DNA of 64,000 nt from positions 744,001-808,000 of the forward strand of contig CAVZCC010000005.1 of NCBI GenBank assembly GCA_963773765.1. Reading direction: 5' to 3'. Under the pieces are notes generated by a model that was not told where the DNA came from, did not search any database, and was given only the letters and a program-made list of their open reading frames with translations. Of the stretch, positions 26,649 through 34,684 are shown piece by piece (within the stretch, counting starts at the first letter, position 1; each line of letters opens with the position of its first letter). The stretch comes from CAVZCC01 sp963773765. Lineage in GTDB: Bacteria; Actinomycetota; Acidimicrobiia; Acidimicrobiales; Microtrichaceae. Made by a program: the position numbers and the translations under genes.

Positions 26649-27458
26649 CGCCAGGGCGTCGGTGGGACCGGTCCAGCGCCAGTCGTCCACCGCGCCGACC
26701 GCCACGTCGGTCTCCAGGGTGGCCAGCCGCTTGAACAACATGGCCAGGTCGAACTGGTCGTGCAGGGTGGCTGCCAGCTTGGCCGCCCCCCGCAGGCCCG
26801 ACACGTCCCACTGGCCCGGCGAATGGGGGATGTCCTCCACGCGGCCGTAGCGCCGGAGCACGGTGGCCGCCGTCTTGGCCCCCCACCCGGGCAGGCCGGG
26901 AAAGCCGTCCGCGCTGTCGCCCACCAGGGCGAGCCAGTCCGGGATGGACGCGGGCGGCACGCCGTACTTCTCCTCCACGCCCGCCGCGCCACGGATCGCC
27001 TTGGCCCGGCGGTCGAACTGCACCACCCGGTCCCCCACCACGCACTGGGCCAGGTCCTTGTCCGGGGTGCAGATGACCACCTGGTCGACCCGGTCGTCGG
27101 CCGCCGCGACGTGGGCCGCTGCGGCCAGCGCGTCGTCGGCCTCCACGTCCACCATGGGCCACACCGTGACGCCGAGCGCTGCCGCGGCCTCCTCCAGCCA
27201 GGGGAACTGGGCGAACAGCTCCGGGTCGATGCCGGACCCGTCCTTGTAGCCGGCCCACAGGTCGTTGCGGAACGACTCGATCACGTGGTCGGTGGCCACC
27301 CCAAGGTGGGTGGCGCCGTCGCCCAGCATGGTGACGAGGGAACGCAGCACACCCCGGACCCCGCCCACCTCTTCCCCGGCGCCGTTGGTGTGGCCCCCAC
27401 CCGGTGAGTAGAAGTAGCGGAACAGCTCGTAGGTGCCGTCGACCAGGTGGACCTGCAT
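26580..27458 (-). CDS. 5'-3' exonuclease, FEN/PIN-like domain
   Basis: The 292-residue protein resembles the 5'-nuclease domain of DNA polymerase I as a stand-alone enzyme. It has the acidic metal residues in VHLVDGTYELFR, DVEADDALAA and CTPDKDLAQ, and the helix-hairpin-helix region VGDSADGFPGLPGWGAKTAA. It would trim RNA or flap ends during DNA repair. The ATG at 27458 is preferred over one seven codons earlier because it begins the first beta strand. Confidence 0.85.
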   Translation of the reverse strand: MQVHLVDGTYELFRYFYSPGGGHTNGAGEEVGGVRGVLRSLVTMLGDGATHLGVATDHVIESFRNDLWAGYKDGSGIDPELFAQFPWLEEAAAALGVTVWPMVDVEADDALAAAAHVAAADDRVDQVVICTPDKDLAQCVVGDRVVQFDRRAKAIRGAAGVEEKYGVPPASIPDWLALVGDSADGFPGLPGWGAKTAATVLRRYGRVEDIPHSPGQWDVSGLRGAAKLAATLHDQFDLAMLFKRLATLETDVAVGAVDDWRWTGPTDALASWCDRLDAPDILRNATRLAAGR

Positions 27459-27509
27459 GCGAGCACCCTGCCACAGCAAGGGATCCGGTGCCCGCAGGGG
27501 CGCGGGCGG

Positions 27510-27679
27510 GTTCAGAAGTCCTTCGGGAACGACGCCACGACCACGGCGCTCACCAGGAGGAGCGCGGTGCCCATGCCGAGCAGCATGACCCGGGCCCGGT
27601 AGGTGTCCATCTTCGAGCCGATCCCGGCGAAGAACAGAACGCTCGCCAGCATGATGGTGATGAGGACGTAGCGGTCCGA
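27510..27679. repeat. Left 170-bp direct repeat of the island
   Basis: This segment matches 30348-30517 with 3 mismatches in 170 bases. It encodes, on the minus strand, the orphan last 55 codons and stop of the membrane protein at 30350-31030 with no upstream part. It is therefore a gene fragment separated from its body by the 2.7-kb insertion. Confidence 0.92.
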
Positions 27680-27856
27680 ACTACATGACTCACTCGGTGC
27701 CCGGTACCGGGACTACGCACGAGGTCGGGCGAGACTGTTGCCCGGAGTCTGGTAGCGCCAACCTCAGCGCGGAGTCGTCCGATGGACGAGATCGAGACAC
27801 GCTGGCCGCCACACCCACCGCCGCCGGCGGAGTGGTTCTCCGCTGAGGCTGGCGTC

Positions 27857-28666
27857 TCAGTCCGGTTCTGCCCGGTGACCGATCACCATGACGTGCGATG
27901 TCGCCCCCATGAGGGAGGGTTCGGACTCGACCGCTCGTGCGGCGAAGAGCTGGTTGTCGAGGTCCGCGGGATCCTCGACGATCCAGCTCGGCCCCTCGAC
28001 GGCGAACAAGCTCACATCGACGAGGCCGGCGGCCTCTGCTTCGTCGCGGAGGTCCTCCGGGCGGTGGAGGTAGGCCGTGGTGAAGAACTCCGGCCTCGTC
28101 CGCACCTCGGGGTTGCGATGCTGACCTGAGTCGAGATCTCGTTCGACGATCGGGCGGAAGACCGCGTCGTCCAGGGTCCCCCGCTTGAGACCGTCCAAGA
28201 GCGAAGCGAACCGCGAGATCCCGACCGCGATCACCACGCCACCGGGGCGGACGACGCGTCGCGCCTCAGCCAGGGCCTCGGCGCGATCCGACGCCTCCGT
28301 GAGGTGGTAGAGCGGGCCGAGCAGCAGCACGGCGTCTGCTCCCTCGGGCACACTCGAGAGGTCCCGGGCGTCTCCGAGTTCGGACGTCAGATCGCCCAGG
28401 TTCTGGCGCCGAGCTGTCTCTGCCACGTGGTCCACATGTCGCTGGACCGGCTCGATCACGTGAACCGTGAAGCCGCGCTCGGCGAGCGGCACCGCGTAGG
28501 CGCCGGTGCCGCCGCCGACGTCCAGGATTCGACCCGGAGGCAGCGGCAGATGTCGATCGAGCAGCTCCAGCGTCCGGACGTACTCGAGACGCGGTCGCCC
28601 GTCGACGAACAGACGAGAACCCTCGAATCCGAGGTCGTAGTGCGCAGCAATGTCAGGATCGACCAC
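27857..28666 (-). CDS. Class I SAM-dependent methyltransferase
   Basis: The 269-residue Rossmann methyltransferase has motif I ILDVGGGTGAYAVPLAERG near residue 44, GDARDLS, LLLGPLYHLTE and ARRVVRPGGVVIA. The target is unknown. Codon use differs from the neighbours, fitting acquisition with the island. The GTG at 28666 gives a normal N-terminus; another GTG lies six codons earlier, and the frame beyond that is not supported. Confidence 0.78.
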   Translation of the reverse strand: MVDPDIAAHYDLGFEGSRLFVDGRPRLEYVRTLELLDRHLPLPPGRILDVGGGTGAYAVPLAERGFTVHVIEPVQRHVDHVAETARRQNLGDLTSELGDARDLSSVPEGADAVLLLGPLYHLTEASDRAEALAEARRVVRPGGVVIAVGISRFASLLDGLKRGTLDDAVFRPIVERDLDSGQHRNPEVRTRPEFFTTAYLHRPEDLRDEAEAAGLVDVSLFAVEGPSWIVEDPADLDNQLFAARAVESEPSLMGATSHVMVIGHRAEPD

Positions 28667-28754
28667 GCCGCGAGCTTCACACACCGACGGCCGATCCGAG
28701 TCCGGAGTTGTTCGGGTGCGGTGAGATCCCGCCTGAACGGTGGGTCTGCGGTGC

Positions 28755-29144
28755 CTACGTCGAGGCGGGCGGGAGTCGCTTCTGGAGCAAGACGCTTCGC
28801 GGCTTGTCGTACCCGAGATGCTCGTAGAACGGCGTCGCCGCCTCGTCCGCGACCAGTTGGAGGGCGCCCGCCGCCAGCAGACCTGCGGCAGCGCCTTCGA
28901 GCTCCGCCAGGAGTCGTCGGCCGACACCCCTTCTTCCGGCTCCCGAGGAGTACCTCGCCCTCCGGCGAGCTGTCGGCTGGAAGGTCCCGACCTCTGATGA
29001 GGCGCGGCGTGCACTCGAGAACAGCCTGTCCGGTGCCGTCACCGTTGCGAACGAACGCGTCGTCGGCTCGGGCCGCCTCGTCGGCGACGGCACCTTCCAC
29101 TGCTTCGTCGTGGATCTCATGGTGTCACCCGAACATCAGGGAGC
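28755..29144. pseudogene. GNAT acetyltransferase gene split by an inversion
   Basis: The minus strand of 28755-28938 encodes a GNAT C-terminal half: RRGVGRRLLAELEGAAAG through FYEHLGYDKPRSV to a stop. The plus strand of about 28945-29138 encodes the preceding half: EEYLALRRAVGWKVPTSDEA through DLMVSPEHQG. GCTCCC at 28939-28944 and GGGAGC at 29139-29144 flank the N-terminal piece as inverted repeats. Flipping the interval between them joins PEHQG to GAGRRGVGRRLL in frame on the minus strand. No good start codon is visible even then. Confidence 0.7.
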
Positions 29145-29485
29145 GGCGGTCTTGCCGGACTTCGGCAGTTGTGGCTCACGACATCGGCCACTGAGCCCTC
29201 GTTCCGAGATCCGCGGCGGTATCCAGATCACCACGTCCTGCCGGGTGCTCCTGTCTCGGTCTTCGCCGGCTTGTCCACCTCCGCCATCCCCCGCTGTTGG
29301 CTGGGCCACACCCAGGCGCCACCGATCGCAGCGTCGATGGGCGAATAGGCGGCACTGTCTTCTAGGCGGCACTACCCGCCGTTGGCTCGAACCCGGGGCC
29401 TATCGCGCGAAGTTGTTGCGTAGCGCAGCAGTAGAGTCAGGCGTCTCGGAATCGAGGCACGTGCGCGCCGACGAGGGAGGGCTAC
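29145..29485. other. Non-coding stretch with a tandem 11-bp repeat
   Basis: No convincing gene is present in these 341 bases; a minus-strand frame ending at 29136 is only the former upstream part of the split GNAT gene. The motif TAGGCGGCACT occurs at 29346-29356 and again at 29363-29373, which may be an operator or part of a promoter region for the hydrolase downstream. Confidence 0.45.
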
Positions 29486-30217
29486 ATGGTCTCGGATCTT
29501 GGTGCTGTGGGGACCGCCGTGCTCGTGCACGGCGGCTGGTCCAACCCGGCCGACTGGCGGTTCGTCGAGGAGCTATTGACCGCTGCGGGGGTGGCGGTGT
29601 CGTGCCCGGACCTGCCGTCTCACCGCAGGCCAGACGGTTCGCGAGCCGATGACATCGCCGAGGTCGAGGCCGCCATCGACGCCGCAGCACCGCCGGTGGT
29701 CGCCGTGGGGTGGTCCTACGGCGGCATGGTGCTGAGCGATCTCGACCTGACCGACCGCGGCGTGGTGCGCCTGGTCTACGTGGCGAGCGTCCCGCTGCCT
29801 CCCTTCGACGGAACGGACTCGGCGCCGCCGGGTGAGATGGACTTCACCCACATCGCCTTCCGTGACGACGGCACGTGGTGTCTCGACAACGAGTGGTGGG
29901 TGACCGAAGGCGAGGTGACGTCGTGCCGGCCGGAGGTGCTCGACCACCTCCGTGCCCATCCCCGCCGCCCTCAGGCGCTCGACGCCCTGCTCACGGCGCA
30001 GTCCCGCACCGCGTGGCGTGACGTGCCCACCACCGTGCTGCTGGGCCGCGACGACTGGATGTGGCCCGAACCCGCCCGGGCATGGGCGACCGAACGCCTC
30101 TCCGACGTCCGCCTCATTGACAGCGACCATTTCATCCCCTTCCGGGCACCCGAAGCGATCGCCGAGGTCGTCCTCGAGGCCCTCGGGACGACTGCCCGGG
30201 CCGACACGACGGAGTGA
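29486..30217 (+). CDS. Alpha/beta hydrolase family protein
   Basis: The 243-residue hydrolase has the oxyanion segment LVHGGWSNPADW, the nucleophile elbow GWSYGG near residue 75, Asp in LGRDDWMWP and His in SDHFIPF. It resembles the small esterase-like hydrolases related to plant hydroxynitrile lyases. AGGGAGGG lies 5 bases before the ATG. It is the best-preserved gene of the island. Confidence 0.8.
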   Translation: MVSDLGAVGTAVLVHGGWSNPADWRFVEELLTAAGVAVSCPDLPSHRRPDGSRADDIAEVEAAIDAAAPPVVAVGWSYGGMVLSDLDLTDRGVVRLVYVASVPLPPFDGTDSAPPGEMDFTHIAFRDDGTWCLDNEWWVTEGEVTSCRPEVLDHLRAHPRRPQALDALLTAQSRTAWRDVPTTVLLGRDDWMWPEPARAWATERLSDVRLIDSDHFIPFRAPEAIAEVVLEALGTTARADTTE

Positions 30218-30347
30218 CGGTCCTGCCGACTCCGGCACATCCGACGTCCCCGCGATGACGCCCAGCGGTCGTTCATGCGTCAGACAAGCGCCCCACCGCC
30301 GCTCAGGTGACGCAAGAACGGGTGGTGAATATGGGCCGCTATTCGCT

Positions 30348-30517
30348 GTTCAGAAGTCCTTCGGGAACGACGCCACGACCACGGCGCTCACCAGGAGGAG
30401 CGCGGTGCCCATGCCGAGCAGCAGGACCCGGGCCCGGTAGGTGTCCATCTTCGAGCCGATCCCAGCGAAGAACAGGACGCTCGCCAGCATGATGGTGATG
30501 AGGACGTAGCGGTCCGA
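30348..30517. repeat. Right 170-bp direct repeat of the island
   Basis: This copy contains the in-place 3' end and stop codon (30350-30352) of the membrane protein gene that reads leftwards from 31030. It differs from the left copy at 3 positions only. The match breaks off sharply at 30347 and 30518. Confidence 0.92.
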
Positions 30518-31030
30518 GATGTCGTTCGCCTCCCGCGCCCGCTCCGACTCCCGGTCGGCCCGGGCCTCCAACCGGTCCGCCTCCCGCTGGGCCGCCAACT
30601 CGTACTCCGGCATCTGGAAGGGCGACTTCGGAGCCTCCGGGTTGGTCCGTGGCGACGTGGCGAGCCAGGCCGACACCGCCACCGCGAACTCGGTGCGGAA
30701 CCGCTGGTACAGGAACCCGGACAGCAGGTCGGGATCCGGGACGTAGGCCTGGCCCGGAAGGCTCCCGTCCAGGAGGCCCTCCCGCTCGGCCGCGGCGAGC
30801 CACTCGGTGAAGGTGATGAGGTCGGCCACGGAGGACTGGTTGGCCAGGTCCGCCGAACGGCTCGCCTCCACCCGGGTGGACGCGGCCTGGCTGTAGCCGT
30901 CGGCCTGCTCGCCGCTCCACTTGGTGGCCTGGAAGCCGGCCCACGCGGTGAGGACGGCCGCCAGCGACAACAGCACCGCCTCCATGATCTCGAACCGACG
31001 GTCCAGTCGGGCTTCGTCGTGCTCGGCCAC
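30350..31030 (-). CDS. Membrane protein with coiled-coil, unknown family (DUF4337-like)
   Basis: The 226-residue protein has one N-terminal transmembrane helix (about 18-35), a long charged middle segment with an Ala/Glu/Arg-rich coiled coil (about 145-170), and two C-terminal helices. The layout resembles DUF4337 proteins, but I am not certain. Its last 168 bases are duplicated at 27510-27679. The GTG start at 31030 lies 35 bases downstream of a TCACCC-N5-GGGTGA palindrome. Confidence 0.65.
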   Translation of the reverse strand: MAEHDEARLDRRFEIMEAVLLSLAAVLTAWAGFQATKWSGEQADGYSQAASTRVEASRSADLANQSSVADLITFTEWLAAAEREGLLDGSLPGQAYVPDPDLLSGFLYQRFRTEFAVAVSAWLATSPRTNPEAPKSPFQMPEYELAAQREADRLEARADRESERAREANDISDRYVLITIMLASVLFFAGIGSKMDTYRARVLLLGMGTALLLVSAVVVASFPKDF

Positions 31031-31056
31031 CGCCAGATGATCGCGCCGACCGGGAC

Positions 31057-31089
31057 GCGCACCGTCACCCGATCCGGGTGACGGTGCGC
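31057..31089. promoter_or_regulatory. 15-bp perfect palindrome containing regulon site 1
   Basis: GCGCACCGTCACCCG and its exact complement flank ATC. The core TCACCC-GATCC-GGGTGA lies at 31065-31081. It sits in the 63-base gap between the DUF7144 stop and the start of the next minus-strand gene. It may act as operator, as terminator hairpin, or as both. Confidence 0.7.
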
Positions 31090-31093
31090 ACCG

Positions 31094-31495
31094 CTACATC
31101 TGGGCGACCGCGTTGTCCCGCCCGTGGGCGGTCAGGGCCCAGATCACGGCCATGTCGATGGCGATGATGAGGACGCCCCAGATCGGGTACCACGGCAGCC
31201 ACAGGAACGCCGCAACGGCGCTGAGGAGGGCGATGAAGACGCCGACGGTCCGGGCCAGGACGTTCCCGGAGAAGACGCCGAAGCCCGAGGCCAGCACGAT
31301 GAGCCCGATCACGAGGTGGATCCAGCCCCAGGTGGTGGTGTCGAACTTGAACAGGTAGTCGGGGGTCTTGACGAAGATCTCGTCCTCGACGATGGCCATG
31401 AGTCCGGCGGCGGACTGGAAGATGCCGACCGTGATCATGATCACCCCCGCGAAGGTGATCCATCCTGCCGCGGCTGCGCTGGGTCGCTCGGTCAT
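31094..31495 (-). CDS. DUF7144 family four-helix membrane protein
   Basis: The 133-residue protein has four transmembrane segments and the family pattern GWITFAGVIMITVGIFQ, a WGWIHLVIGLIVLASG second helix, ARTVGVFIALLSAVAAFLWL and a C-terminal WALTAHGRD. Function is unknown. It is divergent from the DUF2252 gene, and the 231-base region between them holds regulon site 2. Confidence 0.75.
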   Translation of the reverse strand: MTERPSAAAAGWITFAGVIMITVGIFQSAAGLMAIVEDEIFVKTPDYLFKFDTTTWGWIHLVIGLIVLASGFGVFSGNVLARTVGVFIALLSAVAAFLWLPWYPIWGVLIIAIDMAVIWALTAHGRDNAVAQM

Positions 31496-31627
31496 TGCCC
31501 TCTCCCTGGATGACGGGGACGCGCTCGGTCGGCGCGGCCTCTGCGGTCAGTGTCGTTCGGGGAGGAGGGCCGGGCATCGCCCGAATGGGGTGAACCCCGG
31601 GAAACCCACTGCCGGGGCACCGGTCCG

Positions 31628-31656
31628 GCGTCGTCACCCGATCCGGGTGACGACGC
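31628..31656. promoter_or_regulatory. Regulon palindrome site 2
   Basis: GCGTCGTCACCCG and its exact complement flank ATC; the core TCACCC-GATCC-GGGTGA is at 31634-31650. It lies 77 bases before the DUF2252 ATG and 139 bases before the DUF7144 start, so it could serve both divergent genes. Confidence 0.72.
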
Positions 31657-31726
31657 GGCACCCGGGTGCATCGACCATGCTCGGTGGCACGCCGGCGGGA
31701 ACGCGTCCGGCCCACCAGGAGGACCC

Positions 31727-33109
31727 ATGACCCATCTGAGCGTCGAGCAACGGGCCGAGTTCGGCCGGTCCAGGCGCAAGGCCGCGCCACGCACGTCCCA
31801 CGGGGACTGGACCCCGGACCCGAACCGTCCGGATCCCGTCCGCCTGCTGGAGGAGCAGAACGCCACCCGGGTGCCGTTCCTGGTGCCCATCCGCCACGCC
31901 CGGATGCAGGTCTCGCCCTTCACCTTCTACCGGGGTGCGGCACGGATCATGGCGGCTGACCTGGCCCCGACCCCGACATCGGGTCTGACCGTGCAGCTGG
32001 GCGGCGACGCCCACCTGTCCAACTTCGGTGCCTACGCCTCTCCGGAGCGCCGGCTGGTGTTCGACCAGAACGACTTCGACGAGACGCTGCCCGGGCCATG
32101 GGAGTGGGACGTGAAGCGCCTCGCCGCCAGCTTCGTGGTGGCCGGCCAGTTCCACGGGTTCCCGGCGGCCGCGAGCCGGCAGGTCGCGCTGGCGGCGGTG
32201 CGGTCCTACCGCCAGGCCATGGCCGGGTTCGCCGGCATGGGGTACCTGCCGCTCTGGTACGACTACATCGACATCGACGACATCAGCGACGCCAGCGGCC
32301 TCCCGCCCAAGGAGCTGGAGAAGCGCCTCTCCCGCTTCCGGAAGCGGGCCACGCACAAGACGAGCCAGCAGGCCCTGGAGAAGCTGGCCGAGGTGGTGGA
32401 CGGCGAGTGGCGCATCCGCAGCGAGCCGCCGGTCCTGTTCCCGCTGCGGGAGATGCCCGGCGCCGACGCCGACGAGATGCGGGGGGTGGCCGAGGCCAGC
32501 TTCCAGAACTACAAGCAGACCCTGGACGACAACCGCCACGCGCTGCTCGACCGGTACACCCTCGTGGACGTGGGGGTGAAGGTGGTCGGTGTGGGCAGCG
32601 TCGGCACCCGCTGCCTGCTGCTGCTGCTCCGGGGCCGGGACGACCAGGATCCGCTCTTCCTGCAGGCCAAGGAGGCGAACCCGTCGGTCCTGGAGGACCA
32701 CCTGCCTGCCAGTCGCTACGACTCGCACGGCCGACGGGTGGTCGAGGGCCAGCGGCTGGTGCAGGCCCAGAGCGACATCTTCCTGGGCTGGACCGTGGGC
32801 CTGGGCGAGGGCCGCCACTTCTACGTGCGCCAGCTCCGGGACTGGAAGGGATCCGTGGAGGTGGAGGCCGAGGGCGTCACGCCGGAGCAGCTGGCGTTCT
32901 ACGCCGGGCTCTGCGGCATGACGCTGGCCCGCGGCCACGCCCGGTCCGGTGACGCGGAGGCCATGCGGGCCTACATGGGTGGCGCCGACACGTTCGACCA
33001 GGCGATCGCGTCCTTCGCCGAGGCCTACGCCGCCCAGAACCTGGAGGACTTCCGGCAGTTCCGCCAGGCCATCTCCGACGGTCGCCTGGAGTGCGCCCCG
33101 GAGGCCTGA
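31727..33109 (+). CDS. DUF2252 family protein
   Basis: The 460-residue cytoplasmic protein has the family signatures FYRGAARIMAADLA, GDAHLSNFGAYASPERRLVF and FDQNDFDETLPGPWEWDVKRL. The GDxHxxN and DxND patterns resemble a kinase-like (aminoglycoside phosphotransferase) active site, so phosphotransfer is possible but unproven. AGGAGGA lies just before the ATG. Regulon site 2 lies upstream and a strong hairpin follows the stop. Confidence 0.83.
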   Translation: MTHLSVEQRAEFGRSRRKAAPRTSHGDWTPDPNRPDPVRLLEEQNATRVPFLVPIRHARMQVSPFTFYRGAARIMAADLAPTPTSGLTVQLGGDAHLSNFGAYASPERRLVFDQNDFDETLPGPWEWDVKRLAASFVVAGQFHGFPAAASRQVALAAVRSYRQAMAGFAGMGYLPLWYDYIDIDDISDASGLPPKELEKRLSRFRKRATHKTSQQALEKLAEVVDGEWRIRSEPPVLFPLREMPGADADEMRGVAEASFQNYKQTLDDNRHALLDRYTLVDVGVKVVGVGSVGTRCLLLLLRGRDDQDPLFLQAKEANPSVLEDHLPASRYDSHGRRVVEGQRLVQAQSDIFLGWTVGLGEGRHFYVRQLRDWKGSVEVEAEGVTPEQLAFYAGLCGMTLARGHARSGDAEAMRAYMGGADTFDQAIASFAEAYAAQNLEDFRQFRQAISDGRLECAPEA

Positions 33110-33120
33110 TGACGGGGGCC

Positions 33121-33147
33121 GTGGTGCCGCCGGCCCGGCGGCACCAC
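33121..33147. terminator. Bidirectional hairpin between DUF2252 and a small gene
   Basis: A perfect 12-bp stem, GTGGTGCCGCCG and its complement, with a GCC loop lies between two convergent genes. There is no T-run. Confidence 0.55.
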
Positions 33148-33166
33148 GGTCCGGATCAGGTTCGGC

Positions 33167-33352
33167 TCAGAAGCGGCGGTCCCGACGGTCGTCCCGACGG
33201 TCGCCACGGTCGTCGCGACGGTCCTCCCGGCGGTCGCTGCGCCGGCCCACACCGTGGGCCACCACCGCGGCGCCGCCCACGACGGCGGCGGTCCTCACGG
33301 CCGGCCGGCCGACCACCCCGGGCCGTCCGATGCGTCCAGGTCGAATGGGCAT
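33167..33352 (-). CDS. Small membrane protein with Arg/Asp-rich tail
   Basis: This 61-residue protein has a short basic N-terminus, one hydrophobic segment, VVGRPAVRTAAVVGGAAVVA, and a tail of alternating Arg and Asp (RRDDRGDRRDDRRDRR). The N-terminus resembles that of the SHOCT protein at 39248-39562, as if the SHOCT domain were replaced by a charged tail. AAGGAGA precedes the ATG. It follows a DUF6325 gene by one base, so they form an operon. Confidence 0.65.
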   Translation of the reverse strand: MPIRPGRIGRPGVVGRPAVRTAAVVGGAAVVAHGVGRRSDRREDRRDDRGDRRDDRRDRRF

Positions 33353-33353
33353 G

Positions 33354-33794
33354 TCAGTCTCCTTCCGTCTGCGCCTGCATGGAGGCGATCAGTGCCTGGG
33401 TCGGGATGCGGCCGCTCGCCACGAGCTGGCCGCCGGACCGGCGGGCCGCCACCGCGAAGGGAGCCGCCCAGGTGTTCTCCCACACCAGGACGCCTGCGGT
33501 GCTGTCCGGTTCCATGGCCTCGGCCAGGTGCTCGACGTCCTCCAGGGCCAGGATCTCGGCCAGCTGGCCCTCCAGCGACTGCAACCCGCCCGGATCCCCG
33601 AGGTCCTCGAACTCGGTGACCTCGACGTCGCCGTTCCCGTCCTTGGCCAGGATCAGCAGATCCAGGACCCGGATCAGGCCGGCGTCGACCAGGGAGACCA
33701 GCTCCGCCGCCATGGTGCCGTCGAAGGACGTCGCCCCTGCCGGGAACTCCACCACCAGCCAGTCGATCGGTCCCAGTTCCTCGTCGTCGGACAC
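33354..33794 (-). CDS. DUF6325 family protein (copy 1)
   Basis: The 146-residue protein has the pattern GPIDWLVVEFP, a LVSLVDAGLIRVLDLLILAKD strand-helix, STAGVLVWENTWAAPFA and an end motif SGRIPTQALIASM. Two other copies lie at 39612 and 42679. The fold looks like a small ferredoxin-like cytoplasmic protein; its role is unknown. AAGGAG precedes the GTG start. Regulon site 3 lies 84 bases upstream. Confidence 0.78.
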   Translation of the reverse strand: MSDDEELGPIDWLVVEFPAGATSFDGTMAAELVSLVDAGLIRVLDLLILAKDGNGDVEVTEFEDLGDPGGLQSLEGQLAEILALEDVEHLAEAMEPDSTAGVLVWENTWAAPFAVAARRSGGQLVASGRIPTQALIASMQAQTEGD

Positions 33795-33877
33795 GGTGCT
33801 GCTCCTTGGTCAGTCGGGACCCGACCGGGCCCTGGTCTCCTGGCCTCCGAGCGTGCACCGCACGCCGCCACCCGTCC

Positions 33878-33894
33878 TCACCCACAGGGGGTGA
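33878..33894. promoter_or_regulatory. Regulon palindrome site 3
   Basis: The sequence is TCACCC-ACAGG-GGGTGA, both half sites perfect, 84 bases before the DUF6325 copy 1 start on the minus strand. Confidence 0.68.
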
Positions 33895-33908
33895 TCGCCG
33901 CGGGTCGG

Positions 33909-33925
33909 ACACCCCATCGGGGTGA
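33909..33925. promoter_or_regulatory. Regulon palindrome site 4
   Basis: The sequence is ACACCC-CATCG-GGGTGA with one mismatch in the left half, 71 bases before the ATG at 33996. It lies 15 bases from site 3, so each divergent gene has its own site. Confidence 0.6.
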
Positions 33926-33995
33926 CGACCGCCGGGGGGCCGGCGTGCGATGATCCACCGACCGAGCACCCAGCACCCAGCACCGAGAGGGCACC

Positions 33996-34679
33996 ATGAC
34001 CGACGCTGAGGACCCGTCATCCCTGTCCCCCCTGCAGTCCTCGCTCCGAGCGCCGCGGGCCGCCGCGGTGGCCGGCATGGTGTTCGCGGTGATCCTGGGG
34101 ACGGCCATCGTGCTCATCCGACGGGTGGTGCCCGCCACCGGCGCGGACGCCGGATCCTGGCTGACCTCGGACGAACGGCGGGACCAGGTGACGCTGGCGC
34201 TGGGGCTGATCCCCTTCGCCGGGATCGCCTTCCTCTGGTTCATCGCCGTGGTCCGCGACCACATCGGTGCCCGCGAGGACCGGTTCTTCGCCACCGTGTT
34301 CCTGGGCAGCGGGTTCGCGTTCGTCGCCATGCTGTTCGCTGCGGGCGCCGTCGCGTCCGGTCTCGTGGCATCGGTCGGCCCCGGAGGAGACCTGCCCGCG
34401 CACTGGGAGTTCGGTCGCCGCCTGGTCTTCACCCTGATGAACTCCTACGGGCTCCGCATGGCCGCCGTGTTCACCGTGGCGACCACCACGCTGGGCGGAC
34501 GCCTGGGGCTCATCCCACGGTGGCTGGTGGTGGTCGGCTACCTGAGCGCGATCTCCCTGCTGCTGGTGATCGGCCTGGTGCCGCTCGCCACCCTGCTGTT
34601 CCCGCTGTGGGTCCTCCTGCTCAGCGTCCACATCCTCCTGGCGGGCCGATGGCAGGCCCGACCGTCCCCGGGAACCTGA
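33996..34679 (+). CDS. Multi-pass membrane protein, unknown
   Basis: The 227-residue protein has about six hydrophobic helices and short loops, starting after a 20-residue cytoplasmic N-terminus. The region IPFAGIAFLWFIAVVRDHIG is the most distinctive. I do not recognise a named family. Promoter context (site 4) places it in the same regulon as the neighbouring genes. Confidence 0.65.
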   Translation: MTDAEDPSSLSPLQSSLRAPRAAAVAGMVFAVILGTAIVLIRRVVPATGADAGSWLTSDERRDQVTLALGLIPFAGIAFLWFIAVVRDHIGAREDRFFATVFLGSGFAFVAMLFAAGAVASGLVASVGPGGDLPAHWEFGRRLVFTLMNSYGLRMAAVFTVATTTLGGRLGLIPRWLVVVGYLSAISLLLVIGLVPLATLLFPLWVLLLSVHILLAGRWQARPSPGT

Positions 34680-34684
34680 CGGCG

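Larger units (their letters stand above)
27680..30347. mobile_element. Foreign segment between 170-bp direct repeats
   Basis: About 2.67 kb lies between the repeats. Its codon choice and base content are visibly less GC-biased than the flanks. It carries a methyltransferase, a scrambled GNAT gene and an alpha/beta hydrolase, none related to the surroundings. Duplication of a gene's 3' end on both sides, with the right copy completing the host gene, is typical of integration into a gene end. No integrase or transposase is present, so the mechanism is unknown. Confidence 0.7.

Noticed and set aside
27782..28129. Plus-strand frame of 115 codons in the island
   Set aside because: It is antisense to the methyltransferase, whose motif I and downstream motifs are clear.
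27510..30517. Insertion sequence or composite transposon
   Set aside because: No transposase is encoded, and the flanking repeats are protein-coding gene ends, not inverted terminal repeats.
31057..31089. Simple transcription terminator only
   Set aside because: The same 17-bp core recurs in divergent promoter regions where no gene ends, so a regulatory role is more likely, although termination may be an added effect.
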